Assembly (NCBI GenBank): GCA_027325115.1
Contig: DAHWFG010000626.1
Coordinates: 1 to 15,945 of the forward strand
Length of the DNA: 15,945 bases
DNA from: JAKBCQ01 sp021807585
Lineage (GTDB): Bacteria; Planctomycetota; Planctomycetia; Isosphaerales; Isosphaeraceae
Reading direction: 5' to 3'
The translations under genes and the position numbers were made by a program. The notes beneath the pieces are model-generated. The model was not told the origin of the DNA. It saw only the letters and a list, made by a program, of their open reading frames with translations, and did no database searches. Position 1 is the stretch's first letter, and every line of letters starts with the position of its first letter. This document shows, piece by piece, positions 1 to 8,067 of the stretch.

Positions 1-13
1 GGTTGTTTGATTC

Positions 14-1225
14 TTAATTATCGATGCACGAGCCGCGCGGGTAGGAGCCGAGGATTTCAAGTTTTTCGCATCGTTTGCGGGTTTCGGCGACGGCTTTTTG
101 AATCCGATCCTCGTCGATATGTCCAAGAATATCCACAAAGAAAAGATACGACTGGGTGTCGTCGGGCGTGGTTTCGGCGGTCGGGAATGATTCGATCCAG
201 GTCATGTTCACGTCATGCTTTTCAAAGGCTCGGAAGGCCTGAACGAGCGCTCCGGGGCGATTGGCGAGCCGGATCATGAGAGTCGTTTTGTCGTTCCCGG
301 TGGCTTGTTCGCCTCGATCGGAAATGACCGCGAAGCGGGTGGTGTTGTTGGCGCGATCTTCGATGTTTTCGGCGAGAATCTTCAACCGATATCCGTCGGC
401 GGCGGCGCGGCCCGCGACCGCCGCGGCGTAATCCTCGCGCTGCGCCAACTCGGCGGCGGCCGCGGTCGAGACGACGGGTACGAGCACCGCCCCGGGGAGG
501 TTCTTGCCGAGCCATTCGCGACATTGCGAAAGCGCCTGCGCTTTGGAATAGACCCGGCGAACTTCGCCCCATTCGCATCGGCCAAGCAAACAGTGATGAA
601 CTCTTAAACGAATCTCGGCGCGAATCTTAATATCGGGTAAGCGCGCGAACATCTCAAGCGTGTCGGCGATGCGGCCGTCGGTCGAATTTTCGAGCGGAAC
701 GATCCCTAGATGAACACGCTTTCGATTCACTTCCTCGAATACCGCGGCGATCGATCCGACGGGAACGTGTTCGACCGAATTGCCGAATTTGGCCATCGCG
801 GCGACGTGACTGTAACTGAATTTCGGCCCCAGACTCGCCACTTTCAGCGGCTGTTGCAGTGATCGTGATCCGCTCATCAATTCTCGAAAGATCAGTCGAA
901 GCGTCTCCTGCGGAAGCGGTCCTCGATTTTCGTGGAGGGCTTTTGTGAGAACTTCCTCCTCACGCGCCGGCGACCAAACTTCAATCCCGTGATTCTGCTT
1001 GAGCTCGCCGATTTTGGTGGCGATCTCGGCGCGGCGATTGAGTCGATCGACGAGCTGGTTGAGGTACGCTACCAGATCTTTATCGAGCTTATCGATCTCT
1101 TGACGCAGACCCGCTAGCGACGGGGCGCGGGATTGCGGCGACGCCTGTTTAGCGGGCTTCTCCAGATTCAATTTCGTGGTTTTGGTACGCGCGGACGGGC
1201 GATTGGCGGACGGCTTACTGGGCAT
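14..1225 (-). CDS. pheA: Bifunctional chorismate mutase / prephenate dehydratase (P-protein)
   Basis: A cytosolic enzyme of phenylalanine synthesis: chorismate to prephenate, then prephenate to phenylpyruvate. The 403 residues start with a basic, disordered tail (about 1-36), followed by an AroQ-type chorismate mutase helix bundle (about 37-125, LRQEIDKLD to the RELMSGS helix). The prephenate dehydratase domain (about 128-302) shows LGPKFSYSH, PLENSTDGR and the catalytic NNTTRF (293-298). A C-terminal ACT domain (about 314-400) should bind phenylalanine for feedback control. GALV (325-328) is intact, but the second effector motif, usually ESRP, reads ESFP (345-348). Domain order and length fit the family. 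It stands alone on the minus strand, with a TTGACA promoter candidate about 80-105 bp upstream. The Shine-Dalgarno before the ATG is weak. The stop lies 13 bases inside the left edge, so the gene is complete. Confidence 0.96.
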   Translation of the reverse strand: MPSKPSANRPSARTKTTKLNLEKPAKQASPQSRAPSLAGLRQEIDKLDKDLVAYLNQLVDRLNRRAEIATKIGELKQNHGIEVWSPAREEEVLTKALHENRGPLPQETLRLIFRELMSGSRSLQQPLKVASLGPKFSYSHVAAMAKFGNSVEHVPVGSIAAVFEEVNRKRVHLGIVPLENSTDGRIADTLEMFARLPDIKIRAEIRLRVHHCLLGRCEWGEVRRVYSKAQALSQCREWLGKNLPGAVLVPVVSTAAAAELAQREDYAAAVAGRAAADGYRLKILAENIEDRANNTTRFAVISDRGEQATGNDKTTLMIRLANRPGALVQAFRAFEKHDVNMTWIESFPTAETTPDDTQSYLFFVDILGHIDEDRIQKAVAETRKRCEKLEILGSYPRGSCIDN

Positions 1226-1302
1226 CGGGAGTCTCGTCGTTCGCGGTGAGGCGACGACGCGCGAACGGGAGCTTTCCAGTTCGTAACGTCATCGCATATC
1301 AG

Positions 1303-1331
1303 TGGATAAATGGTAAATGACGCCGTGTCAA
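1303..1331 (-). promoter_or_regulatory. Candidate sigma-70 promoter of pheA
   Basis: On the minus strand a perfect TTGACA (1331-1326) is followed, after 17 bases, by TATCCA (1308-1303), a poor -10 with three of six matches. It lies in the 205-bp gap between pheA and the FG-GAP gene and would give a leader of about 70 bases. The -35 is convincing and the -10 is not. No leader peptide rich in Phe codons was seen. Confidence 0.4.
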
Positions 1332-1430
1332 GCCTTTTCGACAGACGATTCGCAAGCGAACCGAGCGGTCGCGCCGGTTTCCATCTCGAGGGCAAGCGCG
1401 ACCGTTTTGGAACCTATCTCACGCGGTTCT

Positions 1431-2669
1431 TCATTTCACCCGGTTGAAATAGATCACCACGTTGTGCGTCGCTCGACCTCCCGCGACCAAATCCTCCCGG
1501 CCGTCGCCGTCAAGATCCGCCGCTAAAACGTCTTCCACCGCAACCCCGCCGTCGTCGATCACACGCCGTTCAAACGCGAGAGGCTCGCCCGCCTTGACCA
1601 CGGGATCGAACACATAAACCCCGGGACCGGCGGGATGATCGACCCCCGGCTTGTTCTTATCGCGCTGGCCAATAATTAATTCTTCATCTTTGTCGTCGTC
1701 GAGGTTCGCCACCCACACGCCGTGGCCCCATTGCACGGGTTGATCGATCACGCGTCGATCCCAAAGCGACCCCGCGATCTTGGGCGGAGTGTAAACGACG
1801 GTTTGGAAGCCGTGCCAAGGCTCGATCGTCGCGATATAACGCGAGCCGTCGGCGAGCCGCCCAACCTTAACCTCGCTCGCCCCTTTGAACGGCTGGGCGT
1901 CTTGATTCCCCGCGCCGAGCTTCGTTTTACGCCATTTACCGTCGGACCCTCGGTTGAAAACAAACACGCCTTCCCACGCCGCGACGACGATATCAGGCTT
2001 GCCGTCGTCGTCGAGATCGTGGATCCATAAGTTGTGCGCCGTATGCAGCGAATCGTCGACAAGCTCGACGGGCCAGGGATCTTCGGCGGGACGATCGGGA
2101 ACCGAGAAAGCGAGAATCCGGGTCCCCCGCCCTTCGCCCCAATTGGGGCCTTTTGTTCCCCTCCCTTGCAACGGAGCGACGATCAATTGCTTCTTGCCGG
2201 TTCCCAGAACATCGGCCCAGCGCATTCGGTGCAACGTCGGCTCGGAGGTAATCGGCATGACGCGCCAATCGTCCCCCGATCGGCCGCGTGAGATCCACTG
2301 TAGCGATCCCCCCGTTTTGGTGTCGGCGGGCCGCCACGCGGCGCCGATCGCGAAGTCGACGCGACCGTCGCCGTCAATATCATTCGCTTGAATGCACACG
2401 TTATCGCGTTCAGTTTTGTCTTTTAGCAGCACGCGTTTATTCCAATGGGGAGCGGTATAAGCGACGACCCCGTTTTCCGAGAGCGCGACGACGTCGAGCT
2501 TGGAGTCTCCGTCGACATCCGTAGTCGTGAGCGCGTAACAAACCTCTCCCACGTGTGGATCGATCACGCGCCTCTCGAAACGAGGAAAATCCCCTCCCCG
2601 AGCCGACGCGACGACGGACACGATCAGCGTTAAAACGCATGCGAAACGGCGAAACATGGCGAATCTCAT
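1431..2669 (-). CDS. Secreted FG-GAP/VCBS repeat protein
   Basis: A 412-residue protein with a Sec-type signal peptide: basic start, hydrophobic core FACVLTLIVSVVASA, predicted cleavage near ASARGG. The rest holds at least five FG-GAP/VCBS blades, recognisable by their calcium-loop-like DxDGDxxxD signatures: DVDGDSKLDVV, DIDGDGRVDFA, DLDDDGKPDIV, NLDDDKDEELI and DLDGDGREDLV. Such blades usually form a beta-propeller of the integrin-alpha type, found in many secreted planctomycete proteins. No catalytic motif is visible, so ligand binding or a structural role outside the cytoplasm is the most that can be said. The start is either the first ATG or an ATG four codons later; neither has a clear Shine-Dalgarno. 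It lies 113 bp after the DAC-like gene on the same strand. Confidence 0.88.
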   Translation of the reverse strand: MRFAMFRRFACVLTLIVSVVASARGGDFPRFERRVIDPHVGEVCYALTTTDVDGDSKLDVVALSENGVVAYTAPHWNKRVLLKDKTERDNVCIQANDIDGDGRVDFAIGAAWRPADTKTGGSLQWISRGRSGDDWRVMPITSEPTLHRMRWADVLGTGKKQLIVAPLQGRGTKGPNWGEGRGTRILAFSVPDRPAEDPWPVELVDDSLHTAHNLWIHDLDDDGKPDIVVAAWEGVFVFNRGSDGKWRKTKLGAGNQDAQPFKGASEVKVGRLADGSRYIATIEPWHGFQTVVYTPPKIAGSLWDRRVIDQPVQWGHGVWVANLDDDKDEELIIGQRDKNKPGVDHPAGPGVYVFDPVVKAGEPLAFERRVIDDGGVAVEDVLAADLDGDGREDLVAGGRATHNVVIYFNRVK

Positions 2670-2782
2670 GGATTGTGGTTCAAGGAGTTAAAGCGCCTGG
2701 AATCGATTGAGCGTATTCGCGACGATCGATTCGACGCGGCGCGACCGAAACACATCGTATCGGTTGGACGGTTGCGGAGCGA

Positions 2783-4213
2783 TCAATAATCCCAAACCCG
2801 CGCGCCGTTTTGGAAGCACGAGACGACTCCGTCTTCGCTCACCTTGAGGACGGCGCCGAACCGGCTGGCGACAAGCGCCGCAGTCGTGCGTGCGCCTTCG
2901 GCGACGATGCGACCGTCGAGCGACGCGGCGTCGTGGCGGAGGATCGCTCCAAACGCGAGGATTCGGCCGCGCGGGTCGGTCGCGAGCGCTCCGTCGATCC
3001 CCGCGAGCGCTTCCAGAACCGACGAATCGAGCTCGGTCGCGAATCGGCCCCGCGCAAGATAATGCAAGGCGCGTTTGGCCAGCGGATCGAACGGTGTCAC
3101 TTCAATCGGCGAATCCCCCGCGACCTCGGCGAGCAGATCGTGCTCGTCGATCAACCTTCCACGAGCCGCGGCGGGGTCGTTGACGACGACGAAAAGCCCC
3201 CCTTTGCGGCTTTCCGCCAGATCGAGAGCGGCCTGAAACAACGCCCGAGCGAGCGCGGGGGCTTTCACCATCCCCTCCCAAATCGCGTATTTCGACCGAG
3301 GGTCCAGGATTCGCCAACGACCATGGTTGAACGCGAAGGCCTGCGCTCCGCCGTAAAACAGCTTGATCTCCTGATTCGGACTCAACACGGCGCAAACATG
3401 ACCCCCCGCCAGAGTCGCTTTGGCGTGCGCCTTGTAAGCCCCGGCGCATGGAATCGGCCCCAGCAACGGACACGGATCTAGCAAATCACTTGAGAATTTT
3501 TCAATATCAATAATATCAATCAGTAAACCCGCCTGGTCGACGAGAAAGAGCGTGCGTTTGCCGTCGCAGAGCCGATGCATGCTTTTGAGGATCGAAAGCT
3601 CGACGCCGTAAAACAAGGCGTCGGGAGGAGCGACTCGACGCGTTCGTTCGGCGTATTCGAGCGCTCCCAACAGCAAAACGCCCGTTGAAACGCGATGATT
3701 TTCATACGTGGATAAAGCCGCGGTCCTGAGCGTTTCGATCACCGACGCGATCCGGCTGGGACGGAGCACCGTCGAATGGTAGGACGCGGGATCGATAAAC
3801 GCCGCGACATAATGATCCTCGACCCCGCCTCGATAAATCTCGAGCCGCGCCGTACTGTTAAGTTGAAACGTTTGATTATATCTCATCGAAAGGACGGCGC
3901 CGATCGCCTCGATCATCCTCCGATCGTGATCACGGAACGACGTCCCCGAGCGCGGATAAATCCGATGCCTCGAACCGAAGAAGCCGATTTCGACGCAGTT
4001 CGACTCGGCAAGCTCGACGACCGAGAAATTCGGGCCGTCCTCGAATCGATAACCGCGCGACTTATCTTCGCCGACCGTCTCGAACTCGGCGCCGGGAAAA
4101 AAAACGAGAACATCGCGGCGGAATAAGCTGTAAAGTAAATCAACGACGGCCTGGATATCGCGCATCCGTCCTCCCGCTGGGGTCGGAATGCGCGTCGAAC
4201 GCGCCGCGGTCAT
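2783..4213 (-). CDS. Protein with C-terminal DAC/DisA_N-like nucleotide-binding domain
   Basis: A 476-residue protein, apparently soluble (no signal peptide or membrane segment). The last 71 residues resemble the core of diadenylate cyclase (DAC, DisA_N) domains: IDGALATDPRGRILAFGAIL (DGA at about 407-409), then GARTTAAL where active cyclases have the catalytic RHR, then VLKVSEDGVVS matching the usual VSEE strand. Because RHR is replaced, c-di-AMP synthesis is doubtful. The fold may serve as a nucleotide sensor, as proposed for DAC-related sensor families in planctomycetes and others. The N-terminal part (about 15-330) is not recognised. The ATG at 4213 is chosen over an in-frame TTG at 4219 because CCGAGG (4221-4226) sits 7 bases upstream. 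No effector gene adjoins it, so its signal and output are unknown. Confidence 0.72.
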   Translation of the reverse strand: MTAARSTRIPTPAGGRMRDIQAVVDLLYSLFRRDVLVFFPGAEFETVGEDKSRGYRFEDGPNFSVVELAESNCVEIGFFGSRHRIYPRSGTSFRDHDRRMIEAIGAVLSMRYNQTFQLNSTARLEIYRGGVEDHYVAAFIDPASYHSTVLRPSRIASVIETLRTAALSTYENHRVSTGVLLLGALEYAERTRRVAPPDALFYGVELSILKSMHRLCDGKRTLFLVDQAGLLIDIIDIEKFSSDLLDPCPLLGPIPCAGAYKAHAKATLAGGHVCAVLSPNQEIKLFYGGAQAFAFNHGRWRILDPRSKYAIWEGMVKAPALARALFQAALDLAESRKGGLFVVVNDPAAARGRLIDEHDLLAEVAGDSPIEVTPFDPLAKRALHYLARGRFATELDSSVLEALAGIDGALATDPRGRILAFGAILRHDAASLDGRIVAEGARTTAALVASRFGAVLKVSEDGVVSCFQNGARVWDY

Positions 4214-4744
4214 GAGCAAACCTCGGCGATACGGAACGACGCCGAATCGTCATGACGAACCAAACCCGTCGACTTTGCTTGGAATCGATCCCATTTTTTG
4301 ATCATCATGACGCGATTCCCCCGAGGTCGGTTGAGTCCATTCGAGCCCGACAAGAGAATCATACAAGCGAAGCGAAAACTTGGGAAGAACGGCTTTAACC
4401 GAACTCGCGCCGGGCGGTCGGATCCCCGCTCAATTCGAGAAGAGCCACATCAGAATCATTTCAGACGAACCTCGGGAACGATTCATCAATCATCATCGAC
4501 TTATGACGATGAGGGTGACGCGGATCGGATGAACTCGAAGCGGTATCGATCGCGCCGTGAGCCGTCGAAATAATCTTGCCAATCCCCGAGGAAACGATTG
4601 AACCGCATCGTGGATTCGTGAGACAATGCGTGTAAGAGAGGAACCATCGTGTCCCAAAATCAACACGCGGTACGTACGATTGGTGATTAACGGAATCGAC
4701 GAGGTAGGAACAAGAAGAAGGCGAGGAAATCCAGCTCGAAAAAG
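4214..4744. other. Intergenic, no supported gene
   Basis: About 530 bases between the DAC-like gene and the tRNA. Short open frames exist on both strands (for example 4298-4573 on plus), but they are Arg/Ser-rich, use codons rare in the neighbouring genes (AGA, ATA, AGT) and lack Shine-Dalgarno sequences. The stretch is richer in A and T than its surroundings and repeats short ATCAT words. Five T on the minus strand follow almost directly after the tRNA 3' end, without a stem. Nothing else was recognised. Confidence 0.5.
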
Positions 4745-4817
4745 TTACGCCGGCAGGAATCGAACCTGCGACCTCCAGGTTATGAGCCTGGCGAGCTAAC
4801 CGCTGCTCCACGGCGCA
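4745..4817 (-). tRNA. Initiator tRNA-fMet (anticodon CAU)
   Basis: A complete 73-nt cloverleaf with no encoded CCA. The acceptor arm is TGCGCCG / CGGCGTA, with a G2:U71 wobble and discriminator A73. The D arm is GAGC-AGCGGTTA-GCTC, the anticodon arm CCAGG-CTCATAA-CCTGG (anticodon CAU), the variable loop AGGTC, and the T arm GCAGG-TTCGATT-CCTGC. The purine-pyrimidine pair A11:U24 and the TGGAGCAGC start match initiator tRNAs rather than elongator tRNA-Met. Two deviations from the E. coli initiator: the three G:C pairs of the anticodon stem are here A29:U41, G30:C40, G31:C39, and position 1:72 is U:A instead of the C/A mismatch. An elongator identity cannot be wholly excluded but fits less well. 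Confidence 0.93.
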
Positions 4818-4822
4818 CTATG

Positions 4823-4851
4823 AATATACGGTAAGCGCGGTCGGATGGAAA
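4823..4851 (-). promoter_or_regulatory. Candidate promoter of the tRNA gene
   Basis: On the minus strand TTTCCA (4851-4846), 17 bases, then TATATT (4828-4823). The -10 ends 5 bases before the mature tRNA 5' end, so transcription would start at or next to it. The -35 has four of six matches. Position and spacing are the support. Confidence 0.4.
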
Positions 4852-4911
4852 GAGGAATTTCTTCTTTTCGTCCCGTCCCTAAGTTTTCGCCCTATTTTTC
4901 CGTGCCTGAAC

Positions 4912-4927
4912 GAGGGGTAAAGGCTTG
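4912..4927 (+). promoter_or_regulatory. Ribosome binding site deciding a TTG start for the recombinase
   Basis: GAGGGG (4912-4917) lies 7 bases before TTG (4925). The later in-frame ATGs at 4946 and 5039 have no comparable purine run upstream, so the TTG is preferred although it gives a longer N-terminus than usual. Confidence 0.55.
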
Positions 4928-5968
4928 CACGCTCGAATCGACGTGATGATCAGACCGATAAATGATAAGGCCGTTCGCGCCGACTTCTCGTCCGACGCTC
5001 GACTTCAGAAACTTTCTCGACGAGATCGGGTTCAATCCATGGATGACGTGTACGACGACTCCGACGACCGACTCACCGCCGAGGATCGATCGCTGATCGA
5101 AGCCTTCTGGGATTTCCTCAAGAACGAAAAGAACGCATCACCGCACACGTTGCGATCGTATGCGGGCGATCTTTCCTGTTTCGTTCGTTTTTTGGCGGAA
5201 AAACGGGGCGCCAAGGTCGCGCTCGCGACCGTCGACGCCAAGATGTTGCGCGGATTCTCGGCCTGGTCCTCGCGACGCGGCGACGCTCCCTCAACAATCG
5301 CGCGGCGGCTTGCCTGCATCCGCTCGTTTTATCGATACCAGCGCAGGTTGGGGGCGATCGCCTCCAATCCCGCCGAATCGCTCCGCAATCCCAAACAACC
5401 GAAACGACTCCCCACGCTTTTAAGGGTGGATCAGGTGATCGGCCTGCTCGATTCGATTGAACCTTCAACGACGCTCGCTCTCCGCGATCGAGCGATGTTC
5501 GAGACACTTTACGGAGGCGGCCTGCGTGTCGGAGAACTCGTCGCGCTCGATCTAGCCGATCTCGACTTCGATCAAGGACTCGTCCGGGTACGCGGTAAGG
5601 GAAAACGTGAGCGGCTATGTCCCGTCGGCGGCGCCGCGGTCGAATGGATCACCAGGTGGATTGAGGCTCGTCGACCCGATCGTGCCGGAGAACCCGCGCT
5701 CTTCTTAAACAAGCACGGTCGCCGACTCACCACGCGAAGCGTCGGCAGATTGTTGGAAAAATATCTCTTGATGAACGCGCTCGCGCCCGAAGCGAGTCCA
5801 CACACGTTGCGGCACAGTTTCGCGACACACATGCTCGATCGCGGCGCCGACCTCCGCAGCGTGCAAGAGTTGCTCGGGCATCGCCGTCTCACGACGACTC
5901 AAATTTACACACACGTAACGAATGAAAGAATGCTTGACGTCTATCAGGATGCGCACCCGCGGGCCTAG
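4925..5968 (+). CDS. xerC: XerC/XerD-type tyrosine recombinase
   Basis: A site-specific recombinase that would cut and rejoin DNA through a phosphotyrosine link; chromosomal Xer proteins resolve chromosome dimers at dif near the terminus. All catalytic residues are present: R201 (GLRVGEL), K225 (GKGKRER), H293 and R296 (HTLRHSF), H319 (LLGHRR) and nucleophile Y328 (QIYTHV). The N-terminal SAM-like core-binding domain spans about 60-150 (SLIEAFWDFL, SPHTLRSYAGDL). From the TTG start it has 347 residues; starting at the ATG at 5039 would give 309, nearer the usual 300. The motif GLDL-like ALDLADLDF leans towards XerC over XerD, but this is not certain. The gene is single and divergent from the tRNA. 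The nearness of a tRNA invites the idea of an integrative element, yet no excisionase, phage gene or att repeat was seen. Confidence 0.88.
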   Translation: MHARIDVMIRPINDKAVRADFSSDARLQKLSRRDRVQSMDDVYDDSDDRLTAEDRSLIEAFWDFLKNEKNASPHTLRSYAGDLSCFVRFLAEKRGAKVALATVDAKMLRGFSAWSSRRGDAPSTIARRLACIRSFYRYQRRLGAIASNPAESLRNPKQPKRLPTLLRVDQVIGLLDSIEPSTTLALRDRAMFETLYGGGLRVGELVALDLADLDFDQGLVRVRGKGKRERLCPVGGAAVEWITRWIEARRPDRAGEPALFLNKHGRRLTTRSVGRLLEKYLLMNALAPEASPHTLRHSFATHMLDRGADLRSVQELLGHRRLTTTQIYTHVTNERMLDVYQDAHPRA

Positions 5969-6327
5969 CCGGGCGTTCGCCGTGGATGCGCCGATCTTCT
6001 GGAACGCTCGGCGCGATTGGGATTGGATCGATTAACATCGAAGCCGATTGACGGTTCGACGAGGAATCACGATCAAGACGATGATATTTGACGATGCGGT
6101 TGACCTGTTCATCAATTCCGTCGCGCACCCCGCGACGCTCGCTCCGGTTGTCATAAGGACCGGAAACCGCGGTGTCGCGCACCGGTTCTCGTCGTTCGTT
6201 CCCAAGAATTCGGCATTTCCCGGGATGAAGAAAGCCGATCGCCGCGAATCACGTTCTATCATTCCCTCAAGGATGACGCTTCGGCGCCGCGAAGTTCGCG
6301 AGACGCCCTTTGAGAGAGAATGATCCC
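5969..6327. other. Gap before the NtrC-like gene; possible small upstream frame
   Basis: A 359-bp stretch. A plus-strand frame (TTG at 6048 or ATG at 6081 to TGA at 6321-6323) ends 4 bases before the ATG of the NtrC-like gene. Between 6081 and about 6200 its codons look like those of neighbouring genes (MIFDDAVDLFINSV), and it would be an 80- to 91-residue basic protein. There is no well-placed Shine-Dalgarno (GAGGAA is 15 bases before the ATG) and no recognised domain, so it is not called as a gene. GAGAGAG (6312-6318) serves as the likely ribosome binding site of the next gene. Confidence 0.4.
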
Positions 6328-8067
6328 ATGAGCCACGCCCGTATTTTGGTCGTTCATCCCGAACCCGCGACGATCGCGTTGATTTCGTCGATGCTTCAGA
6401 CCCTTGGACATAAAATTGAGGAAGCCGATTCCGATCGCGTCGCGGCGCGGATGTTGGCGCAACACGAATTCGACCTCGTCGTCGCGGGCATCAACCCGAA
6501 CGATCCCGACGGGCTCGAAATCCTCAGCCATATTCGTCGCAAACACCCGCACACCGCGTGCGTTACCCTCTTCCCTGATTCGCCGTGTGATCGCTCCAAA
6601 GACGCGATCCGGCTCGGCGCCGCCGCGGCGCTCAAATTTCCGACGTCCGCGAACACGCTGCGAGCCGTCGTTACACAATCACTTGAACAAACATGTTCAT
6701 ATCAATGTGCGTCGTCGGCGGTTCCCGCGCCCCGGAACGGAACGAACGGAAGTTCGCAGCATCACACGAACGGTTCCACGCCGACTGTGGGAGTCGCTGA
6801 AGCGAATTCCGAATCCGGCGATTCGGCTCGACCGCTCGCCTCATCCCGTCCCAACGGCGCCGGAACCGCGGGCGGCGGCGGACATCCGAATGAGAACGGC
6901 CACTCCGACCTCGCCTCGACGGGTTACGCGAAATCGCGCGACGATACCGCGCGACGAGCCGAATCGGCGGTCGATACCGGAGCGGGTCGAGGATTCGTTT
7001 CACACCGCGGAACCAACGGCGCCGGAGCCCCTTCCTCAGCCGCGACCTTCCGATCGGGAGACGTCAAGCTATTAACGGGTGACGATCCCATATTGCGTCA
7101 GACATGCGAACTTGTCGATACCGTGGCGAATTCACGAACTCCGTTGCTCCTCTTGGGCGAACGAGGGACGGGTAAAACGGTGCTGGCGCGATTGATTCAT
7201 GCGCGCAGTCCGCGGAGGACGGGGCCGTTCGTCAAAGTCGCGTGTCTCGGCTTCGGCGAGGCTCAGCTTGAAACCGAATTGTTCGGCCATTCAGGAGACG
7301 GCGTCGAGCGCCAGGGGAAGCTCGCTCAGGCCTCGGGAGGAACGCTCCTGCTCGACGAGATCGCGGCGCTTTCGCCGCGGCTTCAGTTTGAACTCCTCCA
7401 ATTTATCCAGCACGGCGAATACGAGCCGGGGGGATCGGGAGACCTCCGCCGCGCCGATGTCCGCGTTTTCGCCGCGTCGCGGGAGAACATCGCGGGCCTC
7501 GTCGAATCGGGCCAGTTCCGTCAAGATTTATATTATCGAATCAGCATTGTCAGCCTTAAGCTGCCGCCGTTGCGTCGACGCGGCGACGACATCCTCAAAC
7601 TGGCGCGGATGTTTCGTGATTCGTTCGCCCGCGACATGGGTCGCAACGAGATCGAATTCAGTTCGGAAGCGATCGAAGCCTTGAAGTCGTACACTTGGCC
7701 CGGCAATGTGCGCGAGCTCGAAACCGCGGTCGAACGCGGCGTGCTACTCTGTCGGGGAGACCGAATTACCCCGGCGCATCTCGCTCTCGAATCGATCGAG
7801 CCCCCTCACGACGATCACGATTCCACGTACTCGGCGGGACAGGCGCGATCGCTCTCGCATTCAACGAAGCATCATGCCGGCATGAATTTGCGACCGCTCA
7901 AAGAGGCGCTCGAGGAACCCGAGAAACAAATCATTCTCCGCGCCCTCGAAGCGCTCAACTGGAATCGACAGGAAACCGCCCGCGTGCTCGACATCAATCG
8001 AACCACGCTTTACAAAAAGATGAAAAAATACGGGCTCTTGATCGAAGAACCCGCCTGGCTCTGCTGA
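6328..8067 (+). CDS. NtrC-family AAA+ regulator with pseudo-receiver and Fis HTH
   Basis: A 579-residue cytosolic transcription regulator. Residues 4-120 form a receiver-like domain (RILVVHPEPA to LKFPTSANTL) that lacks the phosphorylation site: the acidic pair is HP (10-11), the acceptor Asp is G54, and the conserved Lys-Pro is F104-P105 with Lys one place earlier. Residues about 125-240 are a low-complexity Asn/Gly/Ser/Ala linker. The AAA+ domain (about 243-480) has Walker A GERGTGKT (277-284), Walker B LLLDEI (340-345), FRQDLYYR and PPLRRRGDDI near the arginine fingers, and WPGNVREL as sensor II. The sigma-54-contacting GAFTGA loop is missing: FGHSGDGVERQG (from 319) replaces it. A Fis-type helix-turn-helix (about 525-575, ETARVLDINRTTLYKKMKKYGL) ends the protein. 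ATG 6328 is preferred over TTG 6310 because GAGAGAG precedes it. It converges on the ExeA/CpsD-like genes. Confidence 0.9.
   Translation: MSHARILVVHPEPATIALISSMLQTLGHKIEEADSDRVAARMLAQHEFDLVVAGINPNDPDGLEILSHIRRKHPHTACVTLFPDSPCDRSKDAIRLGAAAALKFPTSANTLRAVVTQSLEQTCSYQCASSAVPAPRNGTNGSSQHHTNGSTPTVGVAEANSESGDSARPLASSRPNGAGTAGGGGHPNENGHSDLASTGYAKSRDDTARRAESAVDTGAGRGFVSHRGTNGAGAPSSAATFRSGDVKLLTGDDPILRQTCELVDTVANSRTPLLLLGERGTGKTVLARLIHARSPRRTGPFVKVACLGFGEAQLETELFGHSGDGVERQGKLAQASGGTLLLDEIAALSPRLQFELLQFIQHGEYEPGGSGDLRRADVRVFAASRENIAGLVESGQFRQDLYYRISIVSLKLPPLRRRGDDILKLARMFRDSFARDMGRNEIEFSSEAIEALKSYTWPGNVRELETAVERGVLLCRGDRITPAHLALESIEPPHDDHDSTYSAGQARSLSHSTKHHAGMNLRPLKEALEEPEKQIILRALEALNWNRQETARVLDINRTTLYKKMKKYGLLIEEPAWLC

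Noticed and set aside
4461..4811. Minus-strand open frame reading through the tRNA
   Set aside because: Its first 23 codons are the tRNA itself, a common artefact, and the rest is Ser-rich without a domain.
4745..5968. Integrative element at a tRNA with its integrase
   Set aside because: A tyrosine recombinase lies near the tRNA, but no direct repeat of the tRNA 3' end, excisionase, phage or conjugation gene was seen; a chromosomal Xer protein explains it.
5969..6327. Sigma-54 (-24/-12) promoter ahead of the NtrC-like gene
   Set aside because: No TGGC-N8-TGC-type element was seen in the gap.
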